Notes under the pieces: generated by a model
Databases searched by the model: none
Seen by the model: only the letters and a program-made list of their open reading frames with translations
What the model was told of the DNA's origin: nothing
Translations under genes and position numbers: made by a program
Shown here: positions 1 through 5,511 of the stretch, in pieces
Layout of the letters: the number at the start of each line of letters is the position of its first letter
Position numbering within the stretch: the first letter of the stretch is position 1
Assembly: GCA_019242435.1 (NCBI GenBank)
Contig: JAFAVN010000533.1
Coordinates: 1-6,917, forward strand
From: Verrucomicrobiota bacterium
GTDB taxonomy: Bacteria; Verrucomicrobiota; Verrucomicrobiia; Chthoniobacterales; JAFAMB01
Direction of reading: 5' to 3'
Length of the DNA: 6,917 bases

Positions 1-22
1 TATTTTAGCGCCGGAAGGACAT

Positions 23-261
23 ATGGATTTCCCAAAGTATTTCCAACCGGACCCCAGGGTCTGTGGTGGCGAGATCGTTATAACCGGCACGCGGGTTATA
101 CTTCGGACCGTCCTGGCAAGGCTCGCAAAAGGCTCCTCTTTCGATGAGATTCTGAAAGACTATCCTTCTCTGTCTGATATCAGCTCCGCGCGGTTGTCGT
201 GTTCGCGGCTGCGACCGCAAAGGAGGACCTTCCGCTGCTGCCGGTGCCAACTCTCGAGTGA
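23..261 (+). pseudogene. DUF433 antitoxin-like gene, frameshifted
   Basis: The ATG at 23 follows a GGAAGGA ribosome binding site (13-19). The reading frame gives a DUF433 N-terminus: DPRVCGGEIVITGTRV, then LARLAKGSSFDEILKDYPSL, matching the family pattern of GG.P.I.GTR followed by EIL.DYP. After the DYPSLSD motif (about 165-178) the frame loses similarity. The expected C-terminal part, LRAVVVFAAATAKEDLPLL, is readable one frame over from 184 and stops at TGA 259-261. A single-base indel between about 178 and 187 therefore breaks the gene; repaired, it would encode about 79 residues, a normal DUF433 length. DUF433 proteins are VapB-type, usually the antitoxin partner of a DUF5615 PIN-like protein, and the remnant of such a partner follows with a 4-bp overlap. 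A sequencing or assembly error could mimic the frameshift, but the next gene is damaged too, which favours true decay. Confidence 0.72.
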
Positions 262-426
262 AACTCAAACTCGACGAGAACATTTCGGCGAGCGCTCGTT
301 CCGTTCGTTAAGCCAGCACTCCTCAGGTTCGAAACTGAACTCAAAAAAAATTGGCAAGAATTGCAGAAAATCGTTCAAAAATCAGAACACCCTTGGATCG
401 AAGTCTCGGTGGGGGCATTGACGTAA
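258..426 (+). pseudogene. Remnant of DUF5615 PIN-like toxin gene
   Basis: A GTG at 258 overlaps the stop of the repaired DUF433 frame by four bases (GTGA), typical translational coupling for this pair. It begins VKLKLDENIS, the hallmark N-terminus of DUF5615 PIN-like nucleases, where the Asp of LDEN is thought to be an active-site acid. That frame stops at 309-311. One frame over, from about 286, the text reads RRALVPFVK, which resembles how these proteins normally continue (LDEN.SRRLVP), so a second indel lies near 286-289. This second frame then runs PALLRFETELKKNWQELQKI to a TAA at 424-426. That tail is not recognisable as DUF5615, and the roughly 100-residue core of the family is absent, which suggests an internal deletion as well. 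The toxin would be inactive. The assignment rests on the short N-terminal motif plus gene order; the origin of the tail is unknown. Confidence 0.5.
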
Positions 427-505
427 GTTCACTTGTCCGTTTCGGAACGCCTGGATTCAGATCCTAAGCCATTGGGTACCAGACATTTAAGAAGTCGAAT
501 TCCGG

Positions 506-526
506 AAGTGAAGGCCGCCTTCACTT
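506..526 (-). terminator. Hairpin just downstream of tRNA-fMet
   Basis: A perfect 9-bp stem (AAGTGAAGG at 506-514 and CCTTCACTT at 518-526) encloses a 3-base CCG loop. On the minus strand it begins two bases after the CCA end of the initiator tRNA, so it probably ends the tRNA transcript or marks the 3' processing boundary. There is no T-tract after it on the minus strand, so it is not a textbook intrinsic terminator. On the plus strand it is followed by only two further T residues. Confidence 0.45.
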
Positions 527-527
527 T

Positions 528-604
<77 letters not shown>

Positions 605-618
605 TTTTAAGGAAAGCC

Positions 619-647
619 ATAATTGCTTACATCAAAGCGGGGCGCAA
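619..647 (-). promoter_or_regulatory. Candidate promoter of tRNA-fMet
   Basis: On the minus strand, TTGCGC (642-647) and AATTAT (619-624) are separated by exactly 17 bp. They would place transcription start about 8 bases before the tRNA 5' end at 604, the short leader expected for a tRNA gene. The -35 box is weak (3 of 6) and the -10 matches 4 of 6, so spacing and position carry the call. Confidence 0.35.
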
Positions 648-775
648 CCCTTTTTGTGATAAAATTTATGACACGGCGGCAGCCGGGAATGATCTCTTTC
701 TCATTTTGATCCAGACGCACGCAGGTACCGACTGAACCTTCGGGCTGCTAATATCTTCCACGAAATAAGCGTTTT

Positions 776-803
776 TTGAAAAATACGCGTTCACCTGTAC
801 TTA
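776..803 (+). promoter_or_regulatory. Candidate promoter of the aldo/keto reductase gene
   Basis: TTGAAA (776-781) and TACTTA (798-803) are 16 bp apart, about 42 bp before the ATG at 845. The match to sigma-70 boxes is reasonable but not strong. An imperfect inverted repeat (GCGTTTTT / AAAAATACGC, about 770-789) overlaps the -35 element and could be an operator or simply a T/A-rich hairpin. Confidence 0.3.
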
Positions 804-844
804 TGGTTAAGGTCCTGAACTCCTGAGCCTCCGCACTTCTCAAC

Positions 845-1879
845 ATGTCCGCTCCACGCTTCCTTTCTCCCGCCACACCCTATCTGGCAACCACCTATAC
901 CGCGGCGCCGTCCCGCTACGATCAGATCCCGTTTCGGCGTGCAGGTCGCAGCGGTTTGTTGCTGCCTTGCATCTCCTTGGGACTGTGGCAGAACTTTGGT
1001 GAAGCTGATCCTATCGCCAACAGCCGGTCTGTGCTGCGGCGGTCATTTGACCTAGGCATCACCCATTTCGATCTGGCCAACAACTATGGGCCGCCGTACG
1101 GCGCCGCGGAAAAAACCTTTGGAGAGATCTTTAAGACCGATTTTTGCGCTTACCGCGATGAAATGGTGATCTCCACCAAGGCCGGCTTCGATATGTGGCC
1201 GGGTCCATACGGAGAATGGGGTTCCCGCAAATATTTGATAGCCAGTCTGGATCAAAGCTTGTCGCGGATGGGCTTGGACTATGTCGATATCTTCTACTCG
1301 CATCGGCCCGACCCGGAAACTCCCTTGGAAGAGACTATGGGAGCGCTCGATCATCTCGTCCGCCAAGGTAAAGCGCTTTATGTCGGTATTTCCAATTATT
1401 CACCGGAGCAGACACAGGAGGCGTCCCGGATCCTCCGGTCTATGGGCACGCCCTGCCTGCTTCATCAGCCGCGTTACAATATGTTTGATCGCCATATTGA
1501 AGAAGGCTTACTCGATATACTGCGAGCCGAAGGGATCGGGTGCATCGCCTTTTCACCTCTGGCCCAGGGGCTGTTAACGGAGAGGTATCTAGAGGGAATC
1601 CCGAGTAACTCGCGGGCGGGTAAAGCCGGCCGCTTCTTGAAGCCGGAAAACGTCACTGAAGAGGTTCTTGGGAAGGTGCGGAAACTGGCGGCTATCGCCC
1701 GCCAACGCGGTCAGAGCTTGGCTCAGCTCGCGGTCACCTGGATTCTGAGCCAACCGCAGGTTACCTCAGTCATCATTGGCGCTAGCTGCCCGAGTCAGGT
1801 TGAAGAGCTGCAGGCCGGGCTTTCGTTCCCGCCGTTAGCAGAGAACGAGCTACAAGCCATCGACCATTGCCTAAAATAG
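845..1879 (+). CDS. gpr: L-glyceraldehyde 3-phosphate reductase (YghZ/Gpr-type aldo/keto reductase)
   Basis: This 344-residue cytosolic NADPH-dependent oxidoreductase closely follows E. coli YghZ/Gpr (AKR14 family), which reduces L-glyceraldehyde 3-phosphate and methylglyoxal, a detoxification role. Visible landmarks are RRAGRSGLLLP (31-41), LGITHFDLANNYGPP (70-84), ISTKAG (109-114), DMWPGPYG (116-123), SRKYLIASLDQSL (127-139), YVDIFYSHR (146-154), GISNYSPEQT (181-190), IAFSPLAQGLL (234-244) and the cofactor-binding SVIIGAS (308-314). The catalytic tetrad is intact: Asp76, Tyr81, Lys112 and His153. The N-terminus is about 15 residues longer than in E. coli. No Met lies between 845 and the conserved RYDQI, so this ATG is the only sensible ATG start, although it has no clear Shine-Dalgarno. 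Overall length matches the family (346 in E. coli). It is monocistronic, with a small hairpin at its stop codon. I am confident in the subfamily; substrate preference is by homology. Confidence 0.93.
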   Translation: MSAPRFLSPATPYLATTYTAAPSRYDQIPFRRAGRSGLLLPCISLGLWQNFGEADPIANSRSVLRRSFDLGITHFDLANNYGPPYGAAEKTFGEIFKTDFCAYRDEMVISTKAGFDMWPGPYGEWGSRKYLIASLDQSLSRMGLDYVDIFYSHRPDPETPLEETMGALDHLVRQGKALYVGISNYSPEQTQEASRILRSMGTPCLLHQPRYNMFDRHIEEGLLDILRAEGIGCIAFSPLAQGLLTERYLEGIPSNSRAGKAGRFLKPENVTEEVLGKVRKLAAIARQRGQSLAQLAVTWILSQPQVTSVIIGASCPSQVEELQAGLSFPPLAENELQAIDHCLK

Positions 1880-1899
1880 ATCCCGTCTGCCTGGGATCT
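1878..1899 (+). terminator. Hairpin at the end of gpr
   Basis: A perfect 7-bp stem (AGATCCC 1878-1884, GGGATCT 1893-1899) with an 8-base loop overlaps the TAG stop codon. No T-run follows, so it may be an mRNA 3'-end stabiliser or a weak terminator rather than a full intrinsic one. Confidence 0.35.
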
Positions 1900-1969
1900 C
1901 TAAGCGTCAAACTCCGGATGTCAAAACCGGTTGAATGGCAATGCTGAAGCGGTAAAAAGGCATGTCCTG

Positions 1970-2361
1970 ATGGTTGTGCTCGCGGCCATATGCTACTTCC
2001 TGGCGTACCATCCATTCCTGTCGATGCCCTGATCATCCTGGCCGGCCTCGTCATCAGCGCGCTATTGGCGCAATTATCGCGGCGCCGGATGTGGTACTTG
2101 ATGATTGTCCCGTTTTACCTTTGCAGCTAATTCAATCTCTTTACCGGTCATCTCTTAGACGCCTTATTTCTCAACGCGTTTGGAACCCGAGGAACTGCAG
2201 TGATTGTCCACTCACAGAAGACAGCCTCGCAGCTCAATGACCAGAATGTCTGGGCTTATGACGCCGTGTTAAAAACCGCGGATGGCCGCGACGTGGTTGT
2301 GCATTTCGACACCAGGTCGGCCTTGGGAGGAATACGTCGCGGAACCACCAGGCGATCGTAG
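1970..2361 (+). pseudogene. Broken small membrane-protein gene
   Basis: Two reading frames join into one plausible protein. From the ATG at 1970, the frame gives MVVLAAICYFLAYHPFLS, a hydrophobic first helix, before a TGA at 2030-2032. One frame over from about 2020, it continues VDALIILAGLVISALLAQLS, a second hydrophobic helix, then RRRMWYLMIVPFYLCS, a third, and meets a TAA at 2128-2130. Reading past that stop in the same frame gives FNLFTGHLLDALFLNAFGTR, then GTAVIVHSQKTASQLNDQNV and a soluble stretch with YDAVLKTADGRDVVVHFDT, ending at TAG 2359-2361. A three-helix N-terminus followed by a beta-rich soluble domain fits a small inner-membrane protein. I recognise no named family with certainty. 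One frameshift (about 2017-2030) and one nonsense codon make it non-functional unless both are sequencing errors. The C-terminus after FDT also looks truncated. Confidence 0.55.
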
Positions 2362-2403
2362 TCGGCCAGAAACTGCCTGAAATGCTATTTTACGGTTCGC
2401 CAT

Positions 2404-2420
2404 GGAAGACTTCGTCTTCC
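2404..2420. other. Perfect 7-bp inverted repeat with 3-base loop
   Basis: GGAAGAC (2404-2410) and GTCTTCC (2414-2420) flank TTC. It lies in the 224-bp stretch between the broken membrane-protein gene (ends 2361) and the HU start (2586). The strand it acts on is unknown and no T-run follows. It could be a terminator for the former membrane-protein transcript or a dispersed intergenic hairpin. Confidence 0.35.
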
Positions 2421-2546
2421 CGAGCTGCAAGTGTTCAAGGTCCCAAGTGACTGATGTAAGGTGCTTAGCCCGTGAGGCTTTGGGCGCCTGGGAAGATGTT
2501 AGCAGCTGTCGAGTACCTACTTCTTGGAGATTCTGTGCCTATGCTC

Positions 2547-2575
2547 TTGAAATGTTTTGATTCTACTGGCATAAC
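2547..2575 (+). promoter_or_regulatory. Candidate promoter of the HU gene
   Basis: TTGAAA (2547-2552) is followed after exactly 17 bp by CATAAC (2570-2575), matching sigma-70 boxes at 5 and 4 of 6 positions. Transcription would start near 2582, only about 4 bases before the ATG at 2586, giving an almost leaderless mRNA. That agrees with the lack of a clear Shine-Dalgarno there. It also argues against translation from the in-frame GTG at 2472. Confidence 0.35.
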
Positions 2576-2585
2576 ACACGAGCAG

Positions 2586-2876
2586 ATGACCAAGACCCAA
2601 CTTCAAATCGCCTTAGCCGCAGCCACTGAAACTGATAAGAAAACAGCCGGAGCTTTCCTGGATGCACTTGGCAGCCTCGCTTATAAAACCATCAAAAAAG
2701 AAGGTGAATTCACGCTGCCGGGTTTTGGAAAGCTGGTAAAACAGAAGCGTAAAGCGCGCACCGGTTTTAACCCAAAGACGCAGCAGAAAATCAAAATTCC
2801 CGCGAAAACGGTCGTGAAATTTCGAGTCGCCAAAGCGGCAAAGGACGCGATCCTCGGCGCGAAGAAAGTAGCGTAG
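2586..2876 (+). CDS. HU/IHF-family DNA-binding protein
   Basis: This 96-residue basic protein has the HU/IHF fold, in which dimers bend DNA and help organise the nucleoid. It starts MTKTQLQIALAAATE, the usual first helix, followed by a second helix (about 18-38) and the FTLPGFGKLV strand-turn (42-51). The DNA-binding arm follows, with RKARTGFNPKT (55-65). Its Pro63 is at the position of the residue that intercalates between base pairs in HU and IHF. The sequence then gives KIKIPAKTVVKF (68-79) and a Lys/Ala-rich C-terminal helix (AKAAKDAILGAKK). The common RNP of HU arms is FNP here. An in-frame GTG at 2472 would add 38 residues with no counterpart in the family, so the ATG at 2586 is chosen because it aligns with the conserved HU N-terminus. 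It stands alone, convergent with the DUF1348 gene 44 bp downstream. I cannot tell HU from a divergent IHF-like paralogue. Confidence 0.92.
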   Translation: MTKTQLQIALAAATETDKKTAGAFLDALGSLAYKTIKKEGEFTLPGFGKLVKQKRKARTGFNPKTQQKIKIPAKTVVKFRVAKAAKDAILGAKKVA

Positions 2877-2920
2877 TGCCTCGGCTGAAGCTCGTTGTCG
2901 GGAGCACGACTCGCAGTTTG

Positions 2921-3400
2921 TTACAGCCCTAGCTCTGACAGCCCGGGATGGTCATCGGGGCGGGGGCCAAGGGGCCAGCGGTATTTGCGATCCGATTCCT
3001 TGATAAGCAGGTCGTTGATACTTGCAAGACGTCGAGCCATAAAGCCGTTGGTGTCGAATTCCCAATTTTCGTTGCCGTACGACCGGAACCAATTGCCACT
3101 GTCGTCGTGCCACTCGTAGGCGAATCGCACCGCGATACGTTTTCCGCTTGGCACCCATAGTTCTTTGATCAGCCTATAATCCAGTTCCTTGGCCCACTTC
3201 CGCCTGAGAAACTGAATGATCTGCTCCCGGCCGAAAATAAATTCTGCGCGATTTCGCCAGTAACTATCAACTGTATAAGCCCCGGCAACTTTCTCCGGGT
3301 CACGAGTATTCCAGGCATTTTCCGCCAGCCGCACCTTCTTCACCGCAGCTTCGTGATCGAAAGGTGGTACCGGCAAACGTTGAGCGTCAGAGGCAGCCAT
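2921..3400 (-). CDS. DUF1348 family NTF2-like protein
   Basis: This 159-residue soluble protein belongs to DUF1348, a branch of the NTF2/SnoaL-like alpha+beta cone fold. Family-typical stretches are clear: VRLAENAWNTRDPEKVAGAY (23-42), WRNRAEFIFGREQIIQFL (48-65), KWAKELDYRLIKELW (68-82), RIAVRFAYEWHDDSGNWFRS (88-107), YGNENWEF (108-115) and a C-terminal ESDRKYRWPLGPRPDDHPGL. The length is normal and no signal peptide or membrane segment is present. NTF2-like folds often enclose a small hydrophobic pocket used as an enzyme or binding site, but this family has no established reaction, so no substrate is proposed. The ATG at 3400 opens into a short variable leader before the conserved region and has no clear Shine-Dalgarno. 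It faces HU tail to tail, and it is divergent from the histidine kinase across a 179-bp region holding two inverted heptamer arrays. Confidence 0.9.
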   Translation of the reverse strand: MAASDAQRLPVPPFDHEAAVKKVRLAENAWNTRDPEKVAGAYTVDSYWRNRAEFIFGREQIIQFLRRKWAKELDYRLIKELWVPSGKRIAVRFAYEWHDDSGNWFRSYGNENWEFDTNGFMARRLASINDLLIKESDRKYRWPLGPRPDDHPGLSELGL

Positions 3401-3428
3401 AAGCGTGAGGCAATTGATCCTATGGCGC

Positions 3429-3456
3429 AGATAGAAGATAGCAAATAGCAGATTGC
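3429..3456 (+). repeat. Heptamer array A1 (consensus AGATAGC, 4 units)
   Basis: Four head-to-tail 7-bp units start at 3429, 3436, 3443 and 3450 and end at 3456. The second unit is the exact consensus AGATAGC; the third is AAATAGC and the others differ at one position. The array sits between the divergent DUF1348 and histidine kinase genes and outside any gene. It pairs with the inverted array A2. Confidence 0.7.
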
Positions 3457-3492
3457 CGGCTTAAAAAACCAAAGTCTGATCAACTGACCTCT

Positions 3493-3520
3493 CCTATCTT
3501 TTATCTGCCATTTGCTATCT
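3493..3520 (-). repeat. Heptamer array A2 (AGATAGC family, inverted, 4 units)
   Basis: On the minus strand, four 7-bp units run from 3520 down to 3493: AGATAGC first, AAATGGC second, then two degenerate copies. It has the same 28-bp length as A1 and lies 36 bp from it in inverted orientation. Positions 3507-3520 can pair with 3436-3449 at 13 of 14 positions, so a transcript through here could form a hairpin. Confidence 0.7.
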
Positions 3521-3579
3521 GCAGGGCTAAAACGCTTGGTTTTCTATCGTTACCATGGATACACTTGGGGCATCGGCGC

Positions 3580-5274
3580 ATGACCACGATGGCCTCCACG
3601 GACCTGATTCCCCGCAGGCGAGCAAAAGATTTGCGTGCCGGGCTGAGCACTATTCTGGAGATGATCGCTCGGTCGGCGCCGCTATCTGAGGTGCTCGATC
3701 AGCTTATGCGCCTTAACGAAGCTCAATCGACCGGATTACTTGGTTCGATTTTGCTCTTGGATGCAGACGGCAAAACTTTGAATCACGGAGCAGCTCCCAG
3801 CCTTCCTACGGATTACGTCAGGACGATTGATGGCGTCCAGATTGGACCTAAAGCCGGGTCGTGCGGGACCGCCGCTTATCTTAAAAAGCCCGTCATTGTT
3901 ACCGATATCCTGGCCGATCCGCTTTGGGATGATTACCGTCACATTGCAGCTCGTTTTGGTCTAAGGGCTTGTTGGTCGACTCCGATTTTTTCGAGCGAGA
4001 GTAAGGTCATCGGAACGTTCGCGATGTATTATCGGGACGTCCGCGTACCTGCTCAATCTGAGTTGCGGCTAGTCCAGGTAACGACTCAACTGGCGAGCAT
4101 TGCCATCGAGCGCATGCGTTTAGAGGAACGATTGCGTCAGGCCCAAAAAATGGAAGCATTTGGGCAATTAACCGGGGGTATCGCCCATGATTTCAATAAC
4201 ATTCTCAGCGTGATAAAAGGTCACGCTTCGCTGTTGCTGATCGGTGATCTTTCAGATTCGGAACGACAATCAGCGATCGCGGAGATATCAGCAGCGGCCG
4301 ATCGAGCGTCCGAGATGACTCATCACTTACTGACATTCGGTCGTCGCCGCCTGATGCGATTGCAAGATTACGATCTTAACGAGATCCTGGCGACGGTTGC
4401 CGGAATGCTGAAACGATTGATCGGGGAACATATTGTTTTTGAGATTGGGTATGCCCAGTCGCCGGTTTTGGTACGGGTAGATCCTGGGATGATCGAACAA
4501 GTCTTGATCAATCTGGCGATCAATGCGCGGGACGCGATGCCTGGAGGCGGCCGGCTCACGTTAGAAACGGACTTGGTAACGCAACCCGGCCAGGGAGCCA
4601 CCCCCTCCGACCGAGACGCCAACCAATACGTATGTTTGGTCATCTCTGATACCGGCACCGGGATTGCTTCTGAGCATTTGCCGCGCATTTTCGAACCGTT
4701 TTTCACCACGAAGGAACCTGGCAAAGGAACCGGACTCGGGCTTTCGACCGTACTGGGTATTGTCGGGCAGCATCAAGGTCGGCTTGAGGTTGAAAGCCAG
4801 GTTGGTAAGGGTACCGTTTTTCGACTGTTTCTTCCTAGAACCGCTAACCAGCACCTTACTTCGAAACGCCGTCCGGAATTGTCGGAAATCCGCGGCGGAA
4901 AAGAGACGGTTTTGCTGGTGGAAGACGAGGAGGCGGTACGGCGGCTGATGCAGAAGCTGCTAAGGAGCCGTGGATACGAGGTGCGCGCTGCTCCTTCAGC
5001 AGGCGCTGCTTTCAGAATTTGGAAAAAGTATCGCGAGAATATCGACCTGCTTATAACCGATCTGGTTATCCCTGGCGGTATCGATGGCGGCAGTTTGGCT
5101 GATCGGCTGCGTTCAGAAAAGCCAGCGCTCAAAGTTCTTTATAGCAGCGGGTATAACGACGAACTCTTGGGAAAAAATGCTGCTTTGCGGAAGAGCAGCA
5201 ATTATCTCCCAAAGCCCTTGGACCCAGTTACGTTTCTGCAAAAGGTCCGGAGCTGTTTGGACACTGAAGAATAG
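3580..5274 (+). CDS. Hybrid sensor histidine kinase: GAF, HisKA, HATPase, receiver
   Basis: This soluble 564-residue hybrid kinase has no signal peptide or transmembrane helix, so it senses a cytoplasmic cue. Residues count from ATG 3580. A GAF domain spans about 25-180, with GSCGTAAY (Cys95) and GLRACWSTPIFS (127-138). A short coiled linker (ERMRLEERLRQAQKMEAFG) leads to the HisKA domain, whose phospho-acceptor is His203 in GGIAHDFNN. The ATPase follows, with an N-box at INLAINARDAM (Asn315), DTGTGI (357-362), FEPFFTTK and GKGTGLGL. After a linker, a receiver domain starts at TVLLVEDEE (acidic Glu448/Asp449), with phospho-acceptor Asp494 in LLITDLVIP and conserved Lys545 in PKP. All catalytic motifs are intact. 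The TTG at 3565 could add five residues; ATG is preferred, with a weak GGGG (3567-3570) upstream. No separate regulator or phosphotransfer protein is adjacent, so its output is unknown. Confidence 0.93.
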   Translation: MTTMASTDLIPRRRAKDLRAGLSTILEMIARSAPLSEVLDQLMRLNEAQSTGLLGSILLLDADGKTLNHGAAPSLPTDYVRTIDGVQIGPKAGSCGTAAYLKKPVIVTDILADPLWDDYRHIAARFGLRACWSTPIFSSESKVIGTFAMYYRDVRVPAQSELRLVQVTTQLASIAIERMRLEERLRQAQKMEAFGQLTGGIAHDFNNILSVIKGHASLLLIGDLSDSERQSAIAEISAAADRASEMTHHLLTFGRRRLMRLQDYDLNEILATVAGMLKRLIGEHIVFEIGYAQSPVLVRVDPGMIEQVLINLAINARDAMPGGGRLTLETDLVTQPGQGATPSDRDANQYVCLVISDTGTGIASEHLPRIFEPFFTTKEPGKGTGLGLSTVLGIVGQHQGRLEVESQVGKGTVFRLFLPRTANQHLTSKRRPELSEIRGGKETVLLVEDEEAVRRLMQKLLRSRGYEVRAAPSAGAAFRIWKKYRENIDLLITDLVIPGGIDGGSLADRLRSEKPALKVLYSSGYNDELLGKNAALRKSSNYLPKPLDPVTFLQKVRSCLDTEE

Positions 5275-5323
5275 GGATCGAGTTATTACCTTTTTACGAG
5301 CACACATCGAACCTACGCTCGGG

Positions 5324-5394
5324 GGATGCGATCCGGAGAAGGAACTACCCGGTACTTCGGTATCCAAAACTCGATTACGCCCGATCCCGCATCC
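5324..5394 (+). other. Possible structured RNA segment in the kinase-dehydratase spacer
   Basis: GGATGCGATC (5324-5333) and GATCCCGCATCC (5383-5394) can pair with a small bulge. Between them lies a short hairpin with GGTAC (5351-5355), a TTCG tetraloop closed by C-G, and GTATC (5360-5364) with one G-U pair. The segment falls in the 237-bp spacer after the kinase stop and about 120 bp before the dehydratase start. It may be a 3'-end structure of the kinase mRNA or part of the dehydratase leader. It matches no riboswitch I recognise, and chance pairing is possible. Confidence 0.25.
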
Positions 5395-5450
5395 GCTTTG
5401 GCGAATACATTGCTAGCGTCCCTGCCCCCCCGGGACAACCACGAAGCCAG

Positions 5451-5506
5451 ACGAAATCTTGAACCAGGAGCTCTGAACCCGAAATCCGCAACTCGGAACC
5501 CGGAAC
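5451..5506 (+). repeat. Heptamer array B (consensus YCGGAAC, 8 units)
   Basis: Eight consecutive 7-bp units occupy 5451-5506, starting at 5451, 5458, 5465, 5472, 5479, 5486, 5493 and 5500. The last two are TCGGAAC and CCGGAAC; earlier copies are more degenerate (for example TCTGAAC and CCGAAAT), and the third (CAGGAGC) is the poorest. The array ends six bases before the proposed ATG of the dehydratase. Read through in the dehydratase frame it would give 7-residue repeats beginning with Asn, which marks that stretch as repeat DNA rather than conserved protein. Confidence 0.7.
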
Positions 5507-5511
5507 TACGT

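Noticed and set aside
2402..2560. A 52-codon plus-strand open frame before the HU gene
   Set aside because: The translation is Cys/Ser/Arg-rich with no motif, includes the hairpin at 2404-2420 and has no ribosome binding site.
2472..2585. N-terminal extension of the HU protein from the in-frame GTG at 2472
   Set aside because: HU proteins begin at the M-x-K-x-Q-L motif encoded from 2586; the extra 38 residues resemble nothing and overlap the candidate promoter.
2921..3160. Plus-strand open frames opposite the DUF1348 gene
   Set aside because: They are antisense shadows of a clearly conserved coding sequence and carry no motifs.
5418..5436. GTCCC/GGGAC stem as a terminator for the kinase
   Set aside because: Only 5 bp with a C-rich 9-base loop and no T-run, and it is 144 bp after the kinase stop.
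5451..5506. CRISPR-like array
   Set aside because: Units are 7 bp, directly adjacent with no spacers, and degenerate, so they are tandem repeats and not CRISPR repeats.
5326..5511. Upstream 62-codon extension of the dehydratase
   Set aside because: It lacks similarity to the family and partly translates the heptamer array; the conserved domain begins just after ATG 5512.
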